From Fictibacillus enclensis (GTDB lineage Bacteria > Bacillota > Bacilli > Bacillales > Fictibacillaceae), in the NCBI RefSeq assembly GCF_001457035.1, contig NZ_KQ758617.1:496001-560000 (forward strand): DNA of 64,000 nucleotides. The letters are read 5' to 3'. The translations under genes and the position numbers were made by a program. The notes under the pieces are model-generated. The model had not been told where the DNA came from and made no database searches. It saw only the letters and a program-made list of their open reading frames with translations. Shown in pieces: positions 37,084 through 46,356 of this stretch (its first letter is position 1; each line of letters starts with the position of its first letter).

Positions 37084-38187
37084 ATGAAAAGCAAGACACC
37101 AGAAAAGGAAAAGAAAAACCTCCGGCAGGGCTACACGACTGGGGCCTGTGCCACGGCCGCCACAAAGGCGGCACTGACGGCCCTCATTACGGGCGAGCCG
37201 CAAAGCGAAGCGACCATCTACCTGCCGGCGAAAAAGTTCGCCACCTTTCAGATGGACAGCTGCATTTTAAAAGACGGAGCGGCGGAAACCGGAACGATCA
37301 AGGATGCCGGTGATGATCCGGATGCAACCCACCAGGCACTGATCAAATCAGAGGTTTCGTGGGTACAGGAACCCGGTATCATCCTCGACGGCGGAATTGG
37401 CGTCGGCCGGGTGACCAAGGAGGGTCTTCCGGTCGCTGTAGGTGAAGCGGCGATCAATCCGGTGCCGCGGAAAATGATCCATGAAACCGCCAAAGAGGTG
37501 TTGGAATCCTTCGGGATAAAGAAGGGCATCAAGATCGTCATCTCCGTGCCGGATGGGGAAGAAATCGCAAAGAAAACCTTGAACGGCCGGCTGGGCATCA
37601 TCGGCGGCATCTCCATCCTCGGAACCCGGGGCATCGTGATCCCGTTTTCCTCGGCCGCCTACAAAGCAAGCATCGTTCAGGCGATTTCGGTTGCGAAGGC
37701 AAGCGGATGCAGGCATGTCGTGATTACGACAGGCGGGAGAAGTGAGAAGTATGGGATTAAGGAATACCCGGCATTACCGGAAGAAGCGTTCATCGAAATG
37801 GGAGACTTTGTTGGTTTTACCCTCAAGGAGTGTAAGCGACAGGGAATGGAACGCGTCTCGATGGTCGGCATGATGGGTAAGTTTTCAAAGGTTGCACAGG
37901 GCGTCATGATGGTTCACTCCAAGAGTGCGCCGATCGACTTCAACTTTTTGGCCGGGGTGGCCGAGCGGGCTGGCGCTTCGTCTGATCTGGTGGAACTGGC
38001 AAGAGAGGCGAACACCGCTTCCCAGGTTGGTGAACTGATGGCGGCAAACGGTGTGAACGCGTTTTTCGATGAGCTCTGTGCGAGTTGCTGCGAGAATGCG
38101 CTGAACGAGATGAAAGGCGGCCTGTCGGTAGCCACCAGCCTGTACACGTTAAAGGGAGAGTTTTTAGGAAAGGCGGAAACAGAATGA
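37084..38187 (+). CDS. cbiD: CbiD, cobalt-precorrin-5B C1-methyltransferase
   Basis: 367-residue CbiD. The N-terminal signature [18 protein letters not shown] is unmistakable; [31 protein letters not shown] and [11 protein letters not shown] follow. It methylates C1 in the anaerobic pathway and has no relative in the aerobic route, marking this operon as early-cobalt. It starts 2 bases after cbiC. Confidence 0.95.
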   Translation: MKSKTPEKEKKNLRQGYTTGACATAATKAALTALITGEPQSEATIYLPAKKFATFQMDSCILKDGAAETGTIKDAGDDPDATHQALIKSEVSWVQEPGIILDGGIGVGRVTKEGLPVAVGEAAINPVPRKMIHETAKEVLESFGIKKGIKIVISVPDGEEIAKKTLNGRLGIIGGISILGTRGIVIPFSSAAYKASIVQAISVAKASGCRHVVITTGGRSEKYGIKEYPALPEEAFIEMGDFVGFTLKECKRQGMERVSMVGMMGKFSKVAQGVMMVHSKSAPIDFNFLAGVAERAGASSDLVELAREANTASQVGELMAANGVNAFFDELCASCCENALNEMKGGLSVATSLYTLKGEFLGKAETE

Positions 38188-39386
38188 CACGTATTCAAGT
38201 AATCGGCATCGGGGATGGAGGAAGAAGTGACCTTCTGCCAAACAGCCAGCAGATGATCCAGGAAAGTGACCTGCTCATCGGCGGGGAACGCCAGCTTTCC
38301 TTTTTCCCGGAGTATGAAGGGGAGAAGCTCTTCATCAAAGGCGGGTTGAAAGACCTGGTTCAGAGGCTGAAGCAGGAAAAGAAAAAGACGGTGGTGCTCG
38401 CTTCCGGTGATCCGCTTTTTTACGGGATCGGAAGCTATCTTTCCAAACACGTGGAGGTCGAGATTCATCCGTACCTCAGTTCCGTTCAGCTGGCTTTTTC
38501 CAGGATGAACGAAAGCTGGCAGGATGCCCATGTGGTCAGTGTTCATGGCCGGAGCATGAAGGGGCTCGTACAGAAAATCGACGGACGGAAAAAGGTGGTG
38601 CTTCTTACCGATCAGGAGAACTCACCGGCCGCGATTGCGAAGTACCTTCTTCAATTTGAAATGAGAGAATATACCGCGTTTGTGGCGGAAAATCTTGGCG
38701 GAGAAGAAGAACGGTGCACATCGATGACGCTCGAGGAAATGGCATCTTGGGAAGGTTCCCACCTGAATGTTGTCATTTTAAAACAGGAACAGCCGGGACC
38801 GTCCTGGCATTTTGGCATTGAAGATCGTGAATTCTCGCAGCGGAAGCCGGAAAAAGGGCTGATCACGAAAAAGGAAATCCGGACGCTGAGCCTTGGTGCT
38901 CTGGCCCTTAAGGAAAACAGCGTCGTATGGGACATTGGCATCTGTACCGGATCTGTTGCCATCGAAGCGGCTAAGATTGCCCGTGAAGGAGAGGTCTACG
39001 GCATAGAGAAGAATGAACATGATCTCGTGAACTGCTATGAAAATATGAAAAAGTTTCGTGCTGACCTGACCGTTGTGCAGGGGAAGGCGCCTGAGAGGCT
39101 CGAGGAGTTCCCTGATCCCGACGCGGTTTTTATCGGCGGAACGGCGGGGGATATGAACGGCATTCTCGAAGTGTGCTGCAGCAGGCTGAAAGACAACGGC
39201 CGGATCGTCCTGAACGCGGTGACGATCGAGAATCTCGCCCAGGCGGTTGACGGCTTTAAACAGCGAAACTATGAAACCTCCATTACGCTTGCGCAGGTGT
39301 CCAGAAGCAAGCCCATTTTAAATTTAACAAGATTCGATGCATTGAATCCGATTTACATTATAACTGCCACAAGAAAGGAAGACTAA
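38184..39386 (+). CDS. cbiET: CbiET fusion, C5/C15-methyltransferase and C12 decarboxylase
   Basis: 400 residues. The N-terminal CbiE methylase (about 1-205; [27 protein letters not shown]) is fused to a C-terminal CbiT methylase/decarboxylase (about 210-400; [22 protein letters not shown] site, [13 protein letters not shown]). This equals CobL of the aerobic pathway. It methylates C5 and C15 and removes the C12 acetate carboxyl. The ATG overlaps the cbiD stop; a longer open frame upstream lies in cbiD and is not used. Confidence 0.94.
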   Translation: MTRIQVIGIGDGGRSDLLPNSQQMIQESDLLIGGERQLSFFPEYEGEKLFIKGGLKDLVQRLKQEKKKTVVLASGDPLFYGIGSYLSKHVEVEIHPYLSSVQLAFSRMNESWQDAHVVSVHGRSMKGLVQKIDGRKKVVLLTDQENSPAAIAKYLLQFEMREYTAFVAENLGGEEERCTSMTLEEMASWEGSHLNVVILKQEQPGPSWHFGIEDREFSQRKPEKGLITKKEIRTLSLGALALKENSVVWDIGICTGSVAIEAAKIAREGEVYGIEKNEHDLVNCYENMKKFRADLTVVQGKAPERLEEFPDPDAVFIGGTAGDMNGILEVCCSRLKDNGRIVLNAVTIENLAQAVDGFKQRNYETSITLAQVSRSKPILNLTRFDALNPIYIITATRKED

Positions 39387-39387
39387 T

Positions 39388-40089
39388 ATGATTGGAACAT
39401 TATACGGCCTTGGCGTTGGCCCTGGGGACCCGGAGCTATTGACCGTCAAAGCTTTTCGCAAGCTGAAGGAATCCCCGGTCATCGCCTATCCGAAAAAGAG
39501 AAAAGGCACGAAGAGCTATGCCCACCGCATTGTGGATGTGTATTTGAACCAGGGAGAAAAAGAGATGCTAGGCCTCGTGTTTCCGATGACAAAGGATCCC
39601 GTTATCCTTGAGCGCGAATGGTCAAACACCGTTGAGCAGGTCTATGAAAAACTCAGCGAGGGGAAAGACGTAGCTTTTGTGACCGAAGGCGACCCTCTCC
39701 TGTACAGTACGTTTATACATATGATGAACATGATGAAAGAACGCCATCCTGATGTGGCGATCCGCACGGTTCCCGGTATTTCATCAATCAACGGCACGGC
39801 TTCGGCTCTCGGGCTTGCTCTTGCTGAGGGAGACGAGCATGTGGCGATCATCCCGGCGAGAGACGACTATGAAACCATGAAAAAAGCAATCGTGGAAAAC
39901 GACTGCATCTTTTTCATCAAAGTTGCCAAGGTCATGCCGCTCATGCTGAAAATATTGCGTGAACTGGATTTGATGAATAAGGCACAGGTGGTAACGAAGG
40001 TCACGTCAGAGGAAGAAATCATCTGGGATATGAACGAGCTCGATCATGCGGAGCTTGAATACTTAACATTGATGGTGGTGAGAAAATAA
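39388..40089 (+). CDS. cbiL: CbiL, cobalt-factor II C20-methyltransferase
   Basis: 233-residue class III methyltransferase. It begins YGLGVGPGDPELLTVKAFRKL, then VTEGDPLLYSTFIHM and VPGISSINGTASALGL. It adds the C20 methyl group needed for ring contraction. AAAGGAAG precedes ATG 39388, 2 bases after cbiET. Confidence 0.93.
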   Translation: MIGTLYGLGVGPGDPELLTVKAFRKLKESPVIAYPKKRKGTKSYAHRIVDVYLNQGEKEMLGLVFPMTKDPVILEREWSNTVEQVYEKLSEGKDVAFVTEGDPLLYSTFIHMMNMMKERHPDVAIRTVPGISSINGTASALGLALAEGDEHVAIIPARDDYETMKKAIVENDCIFFIKVAKVMPLMLKILRELDLMNKAQVVTKVTSEEEIIWDMNELDHAELEYLTLMVVRK

Positions 40090-40862
40090 TGAAGGTAACA
40101 ATTATTGGAGCGGGTCCCGGGGATCCGGATTTGATTACAGTTAAAGGACTGAAGGCCATGCAGGAATCCGATGTGGTTATGTACGCGGATTCACTCGTGA
40201 GCGAGGAACTGATTGAGCGGGCCGGTGACCATGCAGAAATCATCAAAACAGCCGGGATGCATCTGGAAGAGATGGTAGAGGCCATGGCTTCTTTCGTAAA
40301 GAAAGGAAAAAAGGTCGCGCGCGTGCATACCGGAGACCCTGCCGTTTATGGCGCGATTCTTGAGCAGATCACGCTCCTAAAAGAAAAGAACATTGAGGTA
40401 GAGATCATTCCTGGCGTCAGTTCGGTGTTTGCATCGGCTGCGGCCGTTGGAGCGGAGCTGACGGTGCCTGATTTGACGCAGACAGTGATCTTAACGAGGG
40501 CGGAAGGGCGCACGAAAATGCCGGAGCGGGAAAAGCTGAAGGACCTGGCGAGCCATCATTGCACCATTGCTCTGTTCTTGAGCGCCACGTTAACGAAGAA
40601 AATCGTCAATGAGTTTTATGAAGCAGGATGGAGTGAGGATACGCCGGTCGTTGCGGTTTATAAAGCCACATGGCCGGACCAGAAGATCGTCCGCACAACG
40701 CTCGCGCATCTGGACGAGGAACTGAAGAACAACGGCATGCGCAAGCAGGTGATGATCCTTGCCGGCTGGGCACTCGATGAGAACATCCACGAAAAAGACT
40801 TCCGTTCCAAGCTCTATGACAAGACCTTCACTCACGGCTTCCGAAAAGGGGTGCCGTCATGA
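40089..40862 (+). CDS. cbiF: CbiF, cobalt-precorrin-4 C11-methyltransferase
   Basis: 257 residues: IIGAGPGDPDLITVKGLKAM, MYADSLVSEELI, VHTGDPAVYGAILEQ, VPDLTQTVILTRAEGRTKMPE. The last is diagnostic of CbiF/CobM. It methylates C11 of cobalt-precorrin-4. Its ATG shares one base with the cbiL stop (TAATG). Confidence 0.94.
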   Translation: MKVTIIGAGPGDPDLITVKGLKAMQESDVVMYADSLVSEELIERAGDHAEIIKTAGMHLEEMVEAMASFVKKGKKVARVHTGDPAVYGAILEQITLLKEKNIEVEIIPGVSSVFASAAAVGAELTVPDLTQTVILTRAEGRTKMPEREKLKDLASHHCTIALFLSATLTKKIVNEFYEAGWSEDTPVVAVYKATWPDQKIVRTTLAHLDEELKNNGMRKQVMILAGWALDENIHEKDFRSKLYDKTFTHGFRKGVPS

Positions 40863-41986
40863 TGTATCTTCTGGAAGAAAAAGTCGAGCCGCGGATTAAT
40901 ACCTTTCATGATTATGCGCTCGTCGCGATCACCAAACATGGCGTGACCCTTGCAAGAGAGCTTCAGAAGACGTTCGGTGCTGCGGATTTGTACTACATGA
41001 AAAAGTTCGAAAAGGGCGATGAAGAAGAAAAGAACATCCAGATGTTTGAAGGCAGTGTGCGTTTGCTCCTGCCTTCTCTTTTCAAACACTACAAAGGCAT
41101 CATCCTCATTATTTCGTTGGGTGCGGTCGTCCGCATGATCGCTCCGATCTTAAAGAACAAAAAGACCGACCCTGGTGTTGTGGTTATCGATGATAAAGGT
41201 CAGTATGTCATCTCAGTACTCTCGGGGCATTTGGGCGGGGCGAACGAGCTGACGAAGGAAGTCGCCGCACTGATTGGCGGCCAGCCGGTCATCACGACTG
41301 CTTCCGATGTGCAAAAGACGATTCCGGTGGATCTGTTCGGCAAGCGGTTCGGCTGGGAGTGGGATTCAGCAGAAAAACTGACACCGGTCTCCGCTTCGGT
41401 CGTGAACGAAGAGCGGGTCGCTATCGTCCAGGAATCAGGAGAACGAGGCTGGTGGGAGCATGACCGCCCGCTGCCTGGAAATTTCTCGTGTTATTCTACG
41501 ATAGAAGAAGCATTGCAACATGACCATGATGCGGCACTGGTGATCACCCACCGGAACCTGGAGTCACAGGAAGAACAGATTTTACATAACGGGGTGCTTT
41601 ACCGGCCGAAGGTAATCGTGCTTGGCATGGGCTGTAACCGGGGCACCTCCGCACAGGAAATACAGGCGGTGATCCAGGAAACGCTGGATGAGCTTGGGTT
41701 TTCCATCAAAAGCGTGAAAGGAATCGCCACCATTGACCTGAAAAAAGACGAAGAAGGATTGCTCGAGACCGTATCGAAGTATAACTGGAACTTTACCTGC
41801 TATCGTCCAGAGGACTTGAATGCCATTGAAATCATGGAGCCTTCTCAAACGGTCTACAAATACACGGGCGCTTATGGTGTGAGTGAGCCGGCAGCAAGGC
41901 TGGCGAGCGGCGCGGGAACACTGGAACTGGTAAAAAAGAAATCCGGAAACGTGACGTTATCCGTTGCGGTCATTCCCTTCCAATAG
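40859..41986 (+). CDS. cbiG: CbiG, cobalt-precorrin-5A hydrolase
   Basis: 375 residues. The N-terminal CbiG domain (VAITKHGVTLARELQ, GVVVIDDKGQYVISVLSGHLGGANELT) is followed by the central and C-terminal CobE-like domain (VLGMGCNRGTSAQEIQAVI). It opens the delta-lactone and releases the C2 unit as acetaldehyde. It overlaps the cbiF stop by 4 bases. Confidence 0.93.
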   Translation: MMYLLEEKVEPRINTFHDYALVAITKHGVTLARELQKTFGAADLYYMKKFEKGDEEEKNIQMFEGSVRLLLPSLFKHYKGIILIISLGAVVRMIAPILKNKKTDPGVVVIDDKGQYVISVLSGHLGGANELTKEVAALIGGQPVITTASDVQKTIPVDLFGKRFGWEWDSAEKLTPVSASVVNEERVAIVQESGERGWWEHDRPLPGNFSCYSTIEEALQHDHDAALVITHRNLESQEEQILHNGVLYRPKVIVLGMGCNRGTSAQEIQAVIQETLDELGFSIKSVKGIATIDLKKDEEGLLETVSKYNWNFTCYRPEDLNAIEIMEPSQTVYKYTGAYGVSEPAARLASGAGTLELVKKKSGNVTLSVAVIPFQ

Positions 41987-42007
41987 AAGAAACGGGAGAT
42001 GAGGAAC

Positions 42008-43384
42008 ATGAGTCAACGAAGAATTGTAATTGCGGGTACCGGGAGCGGTGTTGGGAAAACGACGCTGACCATCGGCCTGTTGAGCGCTTTTCAGAAGCGG
42101 GGCTATAAAGTACAGGGCTTCAAGTGCGGGCCGGATTATATTGATCCGACATACCATACCGCGGTTACCGGCCGGGTCTCCCGGAACCTTGACAGCTGGA
42201 TGCTGCCAGAGAATGTCGTGAAAGAGGTGTTCACGAGGGGAAGCGAGGGCGCAGACATTTCCATCATCGAGGGCGTAATGGGCTTTTATGATGGAAAAGA
42301 CCCAAGATCCAACCGCGGAAGTACAGCGGAAATCGGTATGATTACTGAGAGTCCGGTTCTGCTCGTCGTCAATTGTGCGAGCATGGCGAGAAGCGCGGCC
42401 GCGATTGTCAAAGGCTTTCAGATGATGGCTGAGGGGCCGAACATTGCTGGAGTCATCGCTAACCAGGTGGGCTCAAAAGGCCACTTTGAACTGGTGAAAA
42501 CCGCGATTGAACAGGAATGCGATGTGCCGGTCATCGGGTATCTTGAGCGGAACGAGGAGCTCTACATCCCCGAACGCCATCTGGGATTGATTCCGTCGAT
42601 CGAGCGCGGCGACCTGGACCCGTTTTTTCAGAAGCTCGGGACACTCGTTGAAGCCACGATCGATCTTGATCACCTCATGAAAGTGGCGGAAGCGCCTCCG
42701 ATTGAAGTGGTAGCCAAAGACTCCCTTTTTCAAAAAAGAGATACAGAACCGGTGAAGATCGCCGTGGCGAAGGACGCGGCCTTTAACTTTTATTATCAGG
42801 AAAATCTGGATCTGCTGGAGGCATACGGCGCAGAGCTTCAGTTCTTCTCACCTTTAAACGGAGAGACCGTACCACAGGATGCGAAAGGCCTTTATTTAGG
42901 CGGAGGTTTCCCGGAAGAATTTGCACAGGAGCTTAGCGAACAAACGACGGTTCGAGCATCCGTTAAAGAGGCGATCGAACACGGGGTGCCAACACTTGCG
43001 GAGTGCGGCGGATTCATGTACCTGACCAAAGAGCTTGAAACGTCTGATGGAGAAGTACATCAGATGGCAGGCATTATCCCGGGAAGAGCGGTCATGCATA
43101 CGAAGCGGGTGGCGCTCGGCTACCGGGAGATCAAAGGTAAACCAAACAATTATCTGTTAAAAGAAAATGAAGCGGCCAAGGGCCACGAGTTTCATTACTC
43201 CACCTTTCAAGCAGAAGAAGAGATTCCTTATGCTTTTGAGACAAAGGGCATGAGAGGGATTAATAATGAGGGCTATATGAAAGGAAATCTCATCGCAGGC
43301 TATACGCATTTCCATTTTGCATCATTCCCGGGCATGGCCGAAAACTGGATCAAACAATGTCAGGAGAACAAACAGCATGTCTAA
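42008..43384 (+). CDS. cbiA: CbiA, cobyrinate a,c-diamide synthase
   Basis: 458 residues. The N-terminal synthetase domain has P-loop GTGSGVGKTTLT (about 10-21) and the FKCGPDYIDPTYH motif. The C-terminal class I glutaminase-like domain has the nucleophile Cys in TLAECGGFMYL and a late His. It amidates the a and c side chains with glutamine and ATP. The ATG at 42008 (GGGAG 9 bases upstream) is preferred over ATG 41999, which abuts the site. Confidence 0.94.
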   Translation: MSQRRIVIAGTGSGVGKTTLTIGLLSAFQKRGYKVQGFKCGPDYIDPTYHTAVTGRVSRNLDSWMLPENVVKEVFTRGSEGADISIIEGVMGFYDGKDPRSNRGSTAEIGMITESPVLLVVNCASMARSAAAIVKGFQMMAEGPNIAGVIANQVGSKGHFELVKTAIEQECDVPVIGYLERNEELYIPERHLGLIPSIERGDLDPFFQKLGTLVEATIDLDHLMKVAEAPPIEVVAKDSLFQKRDTEPVKIAVAKDAAFNFYYQENLDLLEAYGAELQFFSPLNGETVPQDAKGLYLGGGFPEEFAQELSEQTTVRASVKEAIEHGVPTLAECGGFMYLTKELETSDGEVHQMAGIIPGRAVMHTKRVALGYREIKGKPNNYLLKENEAAKGHEFHYSTFQAEEEIPYAFETKGMRGINNEGYMKGNLIAGYTHFHFASFPGMAENWIKQCQENKQHV

Positions 43385-44882
43385 GCCTCTTTCACTCATG
43401 ATCCAGGGGACGCATTCGGATGCCGGAAAAAGTGTGATCACGACCGCGTTCTGCCGGATTTTTGCCCAGGACGGCCATCGAACCGCTCCGTTCAAATCCC
43501 AGAACATGGCCTTGAACTCATACGTGACCATCGATGGCAAAGAGATCGGACGGGCACAGGGTGTCCAGGCAGAGGCGGCGGGTGTGGAAGCAACAACTGA
43601 CATGAATCCCATCCTCATCAAGCCGAGCCGGGAAAACGACGCGCAGATTGTCGTTCTCGGCAAACCGTTTCAGAACATGAACGCGTTTGATTACCGCAAG
43701 TCCTTTTACGAGATGGGACGGCGCCTGATCAAGGGCTCGCTTGCAACTCTCTATGAGCAGTATGACTGTGTGGTAATTGAAGGAGCGGGAAGTCCTGCCG
43801 AGGTGAACCTGAATGACCGGGAAATCGTCAACATGTCTGTGGCCCGCATGGCCAACGCGCCCGTCATCCTTGTGGGTGACATTGAAAAAGGCGGCGTGTT
43901 CGCCAGCCTTGTTGGAACGCTACAGCTTCTGGAAGAGGAAGACCGGGAGCGGATCATCGGGGTCATCATCAACAAGTTCCGTGGTGATATCTCACTGCTG
44001 AAATCAGGACTGGACTGGTTTGAAGAATACAGCGGAAAGCGTGTGCTTGGCGTGATTCCCTACCTGCCAGGTTTGAACATCGAAGCAGAAGACTCGGTCG
44101 TCTTACAGCGATACAGCACACGACGGGATGAAACAAAGGGCCTGGATATCGCGGTCATTCAATACCCGATGATTTCGAACTTCACGGATATCGATCCGTT
44201 TTTTGCCGAAGAGGATTGCTCAATACGGTTTGTCACCACTGCGAGCCAGCTCGGGCAGCCGGATCTCATCATCCTGCCCGGCAGCAAGAATACCATCGAA
44301 GACCTTCTCTTTCTTAAAGCAACGGGGCTGTTTGAGAAACTCCAGAAAAGTGAAGCCGTGATCGTCGGTATTTGCGGAGGCTACCAGATGCTCGGGGTTT
44401 CGGTCAGCGATCCGGAGGCGGTGGAAACCCCGCATGAAACCGAAGCGGGGCTGGGCCTGTTGCCGGTCGAGACGGTGATGGATATCGAAAAAACGACCGT
44501 TCGTTCACAGGGAATCGCCACGTTTAGGGGAAAAGAATTTGTTATTAAAGGCTATGAAATCCATATGGGGCGTTCTTCCTCCTCGGAAAGGATTCCGTTC
44601 ATGGAAACCGGACATGGACTCCCGGATGGCGCCAAAAGCGAGGACGAGCGCATCATCGGCACCTACTTTCATGGGTTGTTCTATAATGACGAGTTTAGGA
44701 GCGCTTTATTGAATTCCATCAGAAAAGTGAAACAGCAGGAAGAACAAACGGAGATTATAAGGTATAATGACTTAAAAGAAAAAAGTTTTGTTACGCTCGC
44801 CGATCATGTGCGCAAGCATGTGGATCTGGCTGCGATATATAAAGAAATGGAGAGATACAGTGAGCGGCGCATGCCGGTCTAG
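43377..44882 (+). CDS. cbiP: CbiP, cobyric acid synthase
   Basis: 501 residues. P-loop-like IQGTHSDAGKSVITTAFCRI, then FKSQNMALNSYVT and GRAQGVQAEAAG, typical of CbiP/CobQ. The C-terminal glutaminase domain has GICGGYQMLG with the nucleophile Cys. It amidates side chains b, d, e and g of adenosylcobyrinate a,c-diamide. The start overlaps cbiA by 8 bases with AGGAG 10 bases upstream. Confidence 0.94.
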   Translation: MSKPLSLMIQGTHSDAGKSVITTAFCRIFAQDGHRTAPFKSQNMALNSYVTIDGKEIGRAQGVQAEAAGVEATTDMNPILIKPSRENDAQIVVLGKPFQNMNAFDYRKSFYEMGRRLIKGSLATLYEQYDCVVIEGAGSPAEVNLNDREIVNMSVARMANAPVILVGDIEKGGVFASLVGTLQLLEEEDRERIIGVIINKFRGDISLLKSGLDWFEEYSGKRVLGVIPYLPGLNIEAEDSVVLQRYSTRRDETKGLDIAVIQYPMISNFTDIDPFFAEEDCSIRFVTTASQLGQPDLIILPGSKNTIEDLLFLKATGLFEKLQKSEAVIVGICGGYQMLGVSVSDPEAVETPHETEAGLGLLPVETVMDIEKTTVRSQGIATFRGKEFVIKGYEIHMGRSSSSERIPFMETGHGLPDGAKSEDERIIGTYFHGLFYNDEFRSALLNSIRKVKQQEEQTEIIRYNDLKEKSFVTLADHVRKHVDLAAIYKEMERYSERRMPV

Positions 44883-44897
44883 AGAGGTGGAGTGAAG

Positions 44898-45668
44898 ATG
44901 GAGAGAGGAAAGGTGTATCTGGTAGGAGCAGGACCCGGGGATCCGAAGCTGATTACGGTGCGTGGACTGGAATGCATTAAGGAAGCAGACGTCATCGCCT
45001 ATGACCGTCTGATCAACAGGGAACTGCTGGAATACAGCAAAAAGGATTGCGAGCTGATCTTTTGCGGGAAGCTGCCCGGAAAACATGAACTGATCCAGGA
45101 ACAAATTCATGATTTACTCGTGGAAAAGGCGATGGAAGGAAAAGTCGTCACCCGGCTCAAAGGCGGCGATCCGTTCGTGTTCGGCCGTGGCGGGGAGGAA
45201 GCGGAAGTCCTTGCGCAGCATGAGATCCCGTTTGAAATCGTACCCGGCATCACGTCCGGTATCGCGGCTCCGGCCTATGCAGGAATCCCTGTGACCCACC
45301 GTGATCATGCGGGTTCCTTTACGATCGTCACGGGACATGGACGCAAGGAGAAGGGACAGGACTTTATCAACTGGCGTGCACTTGCCGAAGGAAGCGACAC
45401 GATCTGTTTTTACATGGGAATCGGCAACCTGAAGCATATCTGTTCCGAGCTCATCGCACACGGAAAGCGTTCGGATACGCCAGCTGCGGTGATCGAATGG
45501 GGAACGACCGAAAACCAGCGGACCGTCACCGGAACCCTTGAAACCATACTGGACAATGCCCAAAAAGAAAACATCACCCATCCGGCCATGGTCATTGTCG
45601 GCGAGGTCGTGAGAATGCGCGAGAAGATCAGATGGTTCGACCGGATCGAAGCGGCGCTCACGAAGTAG
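44898..45668 (+). CDS. cobA: Uroporphyrinogen-III C-methyltransferase (SUMT, CobA/CysG-A)
   Basis: 256 residues: VYLVGAGPGDPKLITVRGLE, AYDRLIN, RLKGGDPFVFGRGGEEAE, VPGITSGIAAPAYAGIPVTHRD. All are diagnostic of SUMT. It makes precorrin-2 from uroporphyrinogen III with two SAM. The oxidase/chelatase half of CysG is absent, so precorrin-2 dehydrogenase must be encoded elsewhere. It starts at ATG 44898 behind GGTGGAG. Confidence 0.94.
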   Translation: MERGKVYLVGAGPGDPKLITVRGLECIKEADVIAYDRLINRELLEYSKKDCELIFCGKLPGKHELIQEQIHDLLVEKAMEGKVVTRLKGGDPFVFGRGGEEAEVLAQHEIPFEIVPGITSGIAAPAYAGIPVTHRDHAGSFTIVTGHGRKEKGQDFINWRALAEGSDTICFYMGIGNLKHICSELIAHGKRSDTPAAVIEWGTTENQRTVTGTLETILDNAQKENITHPAMVIVGEVVRMREKIRWFDRIEAALTK

Positions 45669-45678
45669 GAGGGGAAAG

Positions 45679-46215
45679 ATGACACAAAAAGGGATGATCC
45701 TCGTGTACACGGGAGACGGAAAAGGCAAAACCACCGCCGCCCTCGGACTGGCCATCCGGGCCGCCGGAAGAGGAAAGAAGGTGGTGATGCTGCAGTTCAT
45801 CAAATCACCTTTCCGCACGTACGGGGAGAAGCTGATGTTTGATAGGATCGGCATCGAGATGATCCAAACGGGTGTGGGGTTCACCTGGACAAAGACACCT
45901 GAGGAACACCGCACGGCGCTAAAAGCTGCCTGGCAGCTCGCAAGGGAAAAGCTGTCCGATGAGCAGTATGACATGGTCATTTTGGACGAGATCAACAATG
46001 CCCTGGCGATTGATAAATTTTCGGTCGATGATGTGCTGCCGTTTTCAGAAGTTGTAGAAGCACTGAAAAACCGTCCATCCGGGATGCATGTCGTGCTCAC
46101 CGGCCGGAGCGCCAGACAAGAGATCAAGGACCAGGCCGACCTGGTCACGGAAATGAAGCCGGTCAAACATTACTATGATGAAGGGGTCGGCGCCATCAAA
46201 GGAATCGAATTTTAA
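45679..46215 (+). CDS. btuR: Cob(I)yrinic acid a,c-diamide adenosyltransferase (BtuR/CobO)
   Basis: 178 residues of the CobO/BtuR family: P-loop VYTGDGKGKTTAALGLAIRA, MLQFIKSP, DMVILDEINNAL and VVLTGRSARQEI. It transfers the adenosyl group from ATP to cob(I)yrinate diamide or cobalamin. It is the last gene of the riboswitch-controlled operon and is followed by a terminator. Confidence 0.95.
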   Translation: MTQKGMILVYTGDGKGKTTAALGLAIRAAGRGKKVVMLQFIKSPFRTYGEKLMFDRIGIEMIQTGVGFTWTKTPEEHRTALKAAWQLAREKLSDEQYDMVILDEINNALAIDKFSVDDVLPFSEVVEALKNRPSGMHVVLTGRSARQEIKDQADLVTEMKPVKHYYDEGVGAIKGIEF

Positions 46216-46217
46216 AG

Positions 46218-46246
46218 AAAGCCGCCTCGGACAGGTGGCTTTTTTA
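46218..46246 (+). terminator. Terminator of the cobalamin operon
   Basis: AAGCCGCCT-cggac-AGGTGGCTT followed by TTTT, immediately after btuR. Confidence 0.8.
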
Positions 46247-46287
46247 CTGTTCTCATAAAAATAAACCTCAAAATTTTATCGATTTTT

Positions 46288-46312
46288 GTTTACAAAACGT
46301 TTATCGGGGTAT
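46288..46312 (+). promoter_or_regulatory. Sigma-B-type promoter
   Basis: GTTTAC (46288-46293), 13-base spacer, GGGTAT (46307-46312). It fits the B. subtilis sigma-B pattern GTTTaa-N12-15-GGGwAw. It lies 44 bases before the stress protein start, as expected for a general stress gene. Confidence 0.65.
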
Positions 46313-46356
46313 TTTAGTCCCTGAGCAAAGATATCATTGACGAGGAGGAATTTACT

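Noticed and set aside
45114-46166. 350-codon minus-strand frame across cobA and btuR
   Set aside because: Both plus-strand genes are clear enzymes with intact motifs; the opposite frame has no start signal and no recognisable domain.
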